Part shown: piece after piece, positions 59,515 to 64,000 of the stretch
Numbering within the stretch: position 1 is the stretch's first letter
Layout of the letters: each line of letters begins with the position of its first letter
Source: Bolinopsis microptera
Lineage: Eukaryota > Ctenophora > Tentaculata > Lobata > Bolinopsidae
Reading direction: 5' to 3'
Length of the DNA stretch: 64,000 bases
Assembly (NCBI RefSeq): GCF_026151205.1
Contig: NC_087082.1
Location: forward strand, 7,137,908-7,201,907
Notes under the pieces: generated by a model
What the model was told of the DNA's origin: nothing
What the model saw: the letters and a program-made list of their open reading frames with translations, nothing else
Database searches by the model: none
Made by a program: the position numbers and the translations under genes

Positions 59515-59950
59515 TTAAAAGCTTCAATGAGATCCCCGTGACGTATTCGCCGCTCTGCCGTAGGATTTCCAATATACGGCTGTAGATTGGAATCAATCAG
59601 ACCGGTAAACCGCCTCTGGGCGCTCTCCATCTCCAAAACAGTCCCCCAACTTCCATGAGCTGCGGGTGGATTCCACAATTGGACACAATACTCAAGATGA
59701 GGTCTTATTAAAGCTTTATATATAGCAATCATAACAACTTTTTTCTAATAACTAAATTCCTTACAATCCAACAAATCATACGATTTGCCTTAGCGATACA
59801 TGCTTTGATCTGTTCGTTCCAAAGTAGAGAGTTATGGGTAATAACCCCCAAATCTTTTTCCTGTGCAGATACTTCAAGTTCTATACCATTTACCTTAAAG
59901 TACGCCAGTAAAATCTCCCAAAAAAGTGTTTCTAGAGCAAAACGCACAGT

Positions 59951-62086
59951 TTTGCTAGTACCTCAGTTAATTTTTTCAAAATCGTCCCACATTCAAACGA
60001 GGATTTTGCGCCCCCTAAGATGGCGCCCTTCATTACAACACTGATTTAACGATTTTACACCACATGCATAATTTCTGTTTTAACGAAGATATAAATTCAA
60101 ACAATATATACATAATATCACAATGACCCTATATACAAATTATATATAAAAATCTGAGTAAATTTTAAGTAGTAAAAGTAGCCAATTCAATTTATTGGCT
60201 CTAAATTTATATCTAAGTCTGCTATTTTTACTACACTATTAACTTTTCAACCCTCTTTCTCCTCTAATAAGAGCAATGACTGTTGTTCAATTTATGTTTA
60301 AACCAAATTTTCGTTGGCCATTTACAACAGATGAGCACTTTTCCGGGCTTGCTCAATGAAATGTTAATGAAATGCCAGAGATGACAGATAGAGGACTGAT
60401 GAATTCTGACACCCTGGTAAGGGTTGGATTCAATAAAGGGTTGTGGGGGTTGTAACTGGCCTAAAAGTCGTTAAAATCCCTGATTTGTGAAAGAAACCCA
60501 AGTAATTTCACTGTTCCTAGTCTACAACTTTTGGAAAAGGGGTTATAAACGCAGTTGTTTGTTAAGGAATATAAATTTCAATAACTGTAAATTTTAAGAA
60601 ATATAAATTTTAAGAAATATAAATATGAATTTTGATCTTTATTACAGATTATACATATCTTCAACTCCTCACTATTAGTCGCTTGGCTGTGGCGGAGTCT
60701 AACAAGTGACTATGTGAGCGGGCGGACCGCAGCACTCTTGTTGGTGGAACTTATCTACAGAAATAACTATTTGTTTGGTATACTGATAAACCTATTTTGG
60801 TAGATTATAAAATCGCACAAACGCGCCTAGATCAGAACGTTCAATTACGCCAGGCTATGTTTATAAATTCACATAGCCATGTGTATATGCGTACTGCATG
60901 ACGCGCTTGTTTCACGAGAGGGCTCTGGTTAGAGCAAGTTTATAAACATAATAGCCTGGGGTCCCCAGGTAATCTCAACTTGAATCGTCATTAATTTCAA
61001 TCAACAGAAGCTGAAAGATGGCAGCTCAAAAGGCCCGGCCCAGTGCACCCTCGATAAAATTGAGGTCTCGAGTGTCACTACTGGCTTTTCCGAACCCCTT
61101 TTTGCTAATTGGCCTATTGGTCCTAGTGAATTGCACTATACCGCTAAACGGCACAAAATAGTTTGTGTTTTAATATTTATTAATTTAACAAAAAATAACA
61201 TCGAGAAACTAGCACAGCATTTTAAATTTTGGGCTGCGCCGCGCATAAAATAATACTTTTTGCTATGATATGCAATATCAACGTACAGTTACAAGCTCAA
61301 CAAATTATTGACATGGTCAACAGTCAATGGATTTACTTATTTATGTTAAAATGGATTTAAGTGAATACAAAAAACAAATTTCAAATTTAAATTAAAATGC
61401 TAAACTTTTAAATTTAAATATTGTTTGTTGGACATTATTGTTTTCATTATATTGACCATTAAAATACTTGTTATTGATTAACAGCTTTTGGCTAAAAGTC
61501 AAATTTTAATGTAGCTTTTTTGGCATAGATTTTGTACCAATAACATGAACAAATCTTATCACGATCTCGTTGTAGGTTTATTTGACGGATGTTACTCGTC
61601 TAAATTTCTTTTAAGTAGCGCGCGCCGCTTTCTTGCCCGACGGCAAGTGCTACGAAGTAGCGCGCGCCGGGCCAGACCATTAACAATGGTCAATAGGTTT
61701 ATAACCTACCAGGACGCGCGCCGAGTTGGACTCGAGTATCACCCGTTAAGATTCTGTGCGCCGCGCGGCCCAGTACTACTCAAATAATTTACAAATATGT
61801 TATTATCTATTCATAAAATACGAATAAAGATTACAACGTTTAATCTTATCAATTGAAAATAATCACCGACTGATATTTTCCGACATTAAAATAAAATGTA
61901 AGAACCACAAAAATATTGAATTGAATAATTGGACAACTGGATTTCGGTCAATACAATAATGCCAATGCAATATTTCGTCTTATCGGTTAAGTTTGTGGAT
62001 ATTCATCAGTGAACTTTGGTATATGCTGTATTTCATTATACATTTGAAAGATGATATAAAGAAATATTTTCAAACTATATATATGC
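59951..62086. other. Intergenic, AT-rich, with a GC-rich patch
   Basis: No supported gene. At 61613-61627 and 61655-61669 the sequence AAGTAGCGCGCGCCG occurs twice within a GC-rich patch to about 61770; a third copy is on the minus strand at 30041-30055. At about 60093-60137 there is a fragment (TTCAAACAATAT, then CAATGACCCTATAT) shared with 62708-62752. Confidence 0.45.
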
Positions 62087-62640
62087 AAAGTAAAGTAAAG
62101 TAAAATTTATGACATCACATCATCACACATGTCTACAAACTATCATCGCACTGTGTGAAAAAATATATAATAAATATTTCCCCACCAACATTAATTAATT
62201 ATCAAATACAATATTTAAAAACAATCTCATCAAAAACATTATCCTATTTTTAAAACTTCCCAGTGGAATAAAGATTTATAAAACGCTTCTTTGCCACATA
62301 AGGATGGAACCAAAGATAATTGTTATGTTTCTCTTTATTACTGACATAACTGGCTCCCTCAATTCTTACTAAAACTTCATTAGAAACATTCCAAAAAAAG
62401 CAATCATTTGTAATACTTTTAGAAATCATATCTATCTTATATCCTTCTAATTTAATTTTAAAACCTAAAACTGTCACAGAGTTCTTGACGTCCGGAGGGA
62501 GTTTGTTCCAATATGGAATAACTCGCTCCGGGAGAAAAGACTTCTGGATATTCTTGACCTTTGTCACACTTTTACTACATCTATTGGATGAAACCAGATT
62601 AAGAGGTCTGATCTGCTTGGTCTGAACAAGTCTGAACCAT
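62087..62640 (-). mobile_element. LINE-type retroelement copy 2, 3' fragment
   Basis: Same family as copy 1, with the empty insertion site near 62149. It encodes a fragment KSFLPERVIPYWNKLPPDVK followed by SVTVLGFKIKLEGYK, the C-terminal motif found after reverse transcriptase in many LINE polyproteins. The 3' end at about 62087-62103 has (AAAGT)n-type tail repeats. Copy 1 has lost about 85 bases present here at 62382-62465. Confidence 0.75.
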
Positions 62641-62792
62641 AATCAGTCATAGCATTAATAACCTTAAAAGCTTCAATAAGGTTATATTTTTTTAAGAATA
62701 AAATTATTCAAACAATATACACATAATATAGCAATGACCCTATATAAAATCAAACCTTTAAGAATATTAAAAATTCCCTAAACACTCAAAAA

Positions 62793-64000
62793 TTACCCTT
62801 GGCCTTGTGGCTCCAAGTTAAGATCTAGACTGTTTATATTAACAATGTTTTTTCTCGCACCTCTGTCTCCACGGAGAGAAATCACTGTTGTTCTTAGGAT
62901 TTCAAAGCGAAGGCGCTTTCTGATGTAACCTACAGCATCCGAGTACCTCTGGCCAGTGTGGTACTCCATCTTACTGGCCAGCTTTTTTACCAGTCTTTCA
63001 GCTTCACTACCCATTCCACCAGAAGTCGAGAACACTATAGGTGTGAAGCTTCCTTTCTCCACTTCAAGAACCCTTGCGTTGTAACATCGCTTTTTCTCAT
63101 TTTCATGGGACTGGTACATTGCTGGGATCGATTTGCTTGCATTGGAGGGGGCTGGGGCATGAAATACCCTTACATCAAAATATGCCCTCTCTGAAGCATT
63201 CCAAATCGATCTTGCAGAAATGTCCAGCCTAGCTTGGTCTCCAAGTACTGTTCCCTTAGGCAACTTCAGACCATCAACTGGAAGAAGAACTGGCTCAGTC
63301 TGCACATCCTTGCATTTCACAGTTCTCATTAGTTCAGCAAAGGTGTCTCTCAGCGAGTTGTGCCGCAGTGACACATATCCACCGAGTTTGCAGATGAGCG
63401 CATGGTTTGCTGAGTACTTTTGGCCACACGTACATGTCTTAGGGCTGTCCTTTAAGTTCAGGCTGTACCTGAGAGCTAATGCGTCTGAGAACTGTTGTTT
63501 GTTCATCAGATATCCATACTCTTTTAAAGGTAGTGCTGTTAACCAAGCACTTGCCCCTTTCTCAGCAGCTAGTTGGAACATCAAATTTGCCAGTGGTGTT
63601 GACTCGAGCTCCTGGCGTATTTCCGCTTGTTTTTGTCGATAGAAGAGATTTCGTTCAGTTGTTATCTCAGTTTTCACTCCTTTGCTTACTCTCCAGTCCT
63701 CTGTGTAGTTGTCTACCTGCTTGAGAATAGCTTCTTTAAGGGGTTTTGTGGCTCTGCCATGTCCATCATAACTGGTATACCCAATCCTCCATATCTTGGT
63801 GGTAGAGCCATCATGTTCCTTAGTTCATCAGTGCAGCTAAACAGCCTGTTGATGATAGCTGGAATAAACTCATCGCGTGTTACTTGTTCCAGAGGAGTGA
63901 GCCTATCTGCAACTCCTGGGGTAGTTCTGCACACATAGTTCCATCTTTTACTAAGCCCATACATGTATGCACTGTATGCTATTTGAGGTTCTCTTGATGC
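62793..64000 (-). mobile_element. Retroelement polyprotein C-terminal half, frameshifted, running off the window
   Basis: In sense, the frame entering at the window end reads SREPQIAYSAYMYGLSKRWN, then TPLEQVTRDEFIPAIINRLF and LPPRYGGLGIPVM, the region after the catalytic domain of a reverse transcriptase. Near 63730 the frame shifts. It then reads KPLKEAILKQVDNYTEDWR and continues for about 300 residues to 62793. That part has a Cys-Cys-His-Cys motif (CTCGQKYSANHALICKLGG) and a RLDISARSIWNASERAYFDV segment with KSFTP/EKGSFTPIVFSTSGGMG after it. This C-terminal domain is common in retroelements of cnidarians and sponges. The frameshift suggests a dead copy. Confidence 0.75.

Larger units (their letters stand above)
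55090..59950 (-). mobile_element. LINE-type retroelement copy 1, 5'-truncated, decayed, with two nested insertions
   Basis: In sense (minus) the reverse-transcriptase end is readable in pieces: DLGVITHNSLLWNEQIKACI (59729-59947), KALIRPHLEYCVQLWNPPAA and MESAQRRFTGLIDSNLQPYI (59517-59732), then after an insertion DYGSGMFRTGRSGLNLVASN and the ERVIPYWNKLPP region at about 58570-58640. These are motifs of the C-terminal half of CR1/jockey-type polyproteins. The 3' end (about 55090-55110) carries TAAAG/TAAAA-type simple repeats typical of LINE tails. Frames are interrupted by stops. Copy 2 at 62087-62640 is the same family without the insertions. Confidence 0.75.

Overview
This is a eukaryotic, AT-rich window from an intron-bearing early-branching animal. 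The evidence is a TFAP2 gene, an endosomal syntaxin, metazoan-type spliceosome and autophagy genes with short GT-AG introns, and retroelement fragments of a kind I associate with cnidarians and sponges. A cnidarian, perhaps a hydrozoan, is my best guess. The guess rests partly on intron-like 3' splice sites placed directly before many start codons, which would fit spliced-leader trans-splicing, and it is not proven.

Layout. 0-3.2 kb: repeats and one small minus-strand gene for a secreted protein ending in an LDL-receptor class A module. 3.2-14.5 kb: no convincing gene, but several minisatellites (a 10-bp array of 38 units, a GGGGTAAGTTAGGA array), a possible hAT-like element and clustered CACGTG sites. 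14.75-28.63 kb: a ten-exon TFAP2 (AP-2) transcription factor on the plus strand with an 8.3-kb first intron full of CACGTG, CCAAT, CRE and X-box-like motifs. 28.6-33.0 kb: no recognised gene. 33.04-34.81 kb: a secreted cysteine-rich VWC/pacifastin-like protein, plus strand. 35.9-54.1 kb: eight genes, all on the minus strand. In transcription order they are EIF4E, RBM34, SF3B6, ERI2, SFT2D3, AAR2, WDR45 and STX7. Most gaps between coding regions are only 300-600 bases. 54.1-64 kb: retroelement territory. One LINE copy carries two nested insertions with G-tract ends; one of these contains a 2.7-kb purine-strand satellite. A second copy of the same LINE shows both empty sites, and a different retroelement runs off the window end.

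The minus-strand genes are mostly housekeeping: cap-dependent translation (EIF4E), ribosome/nucleolar RNA binding (RBM34), U2/U5 spliceosome parts (SF3B6, AAR2), RNA 3'-end trimming (ERI2), and membrane traffic and autophagy (SFT2D3, STX7, WDR45). The most notable points are: a tandem pair of alternative exons in EIF4E covering the cap-binding Trp-Glu loop; duplicated exon ends with their splice donors in both AAR2 and SF3B6; single-base frameshifts in SFT2D3 and RBM34 that may be assembly errors or real; and a strong excess of CACGTG, about 57 by hand count.
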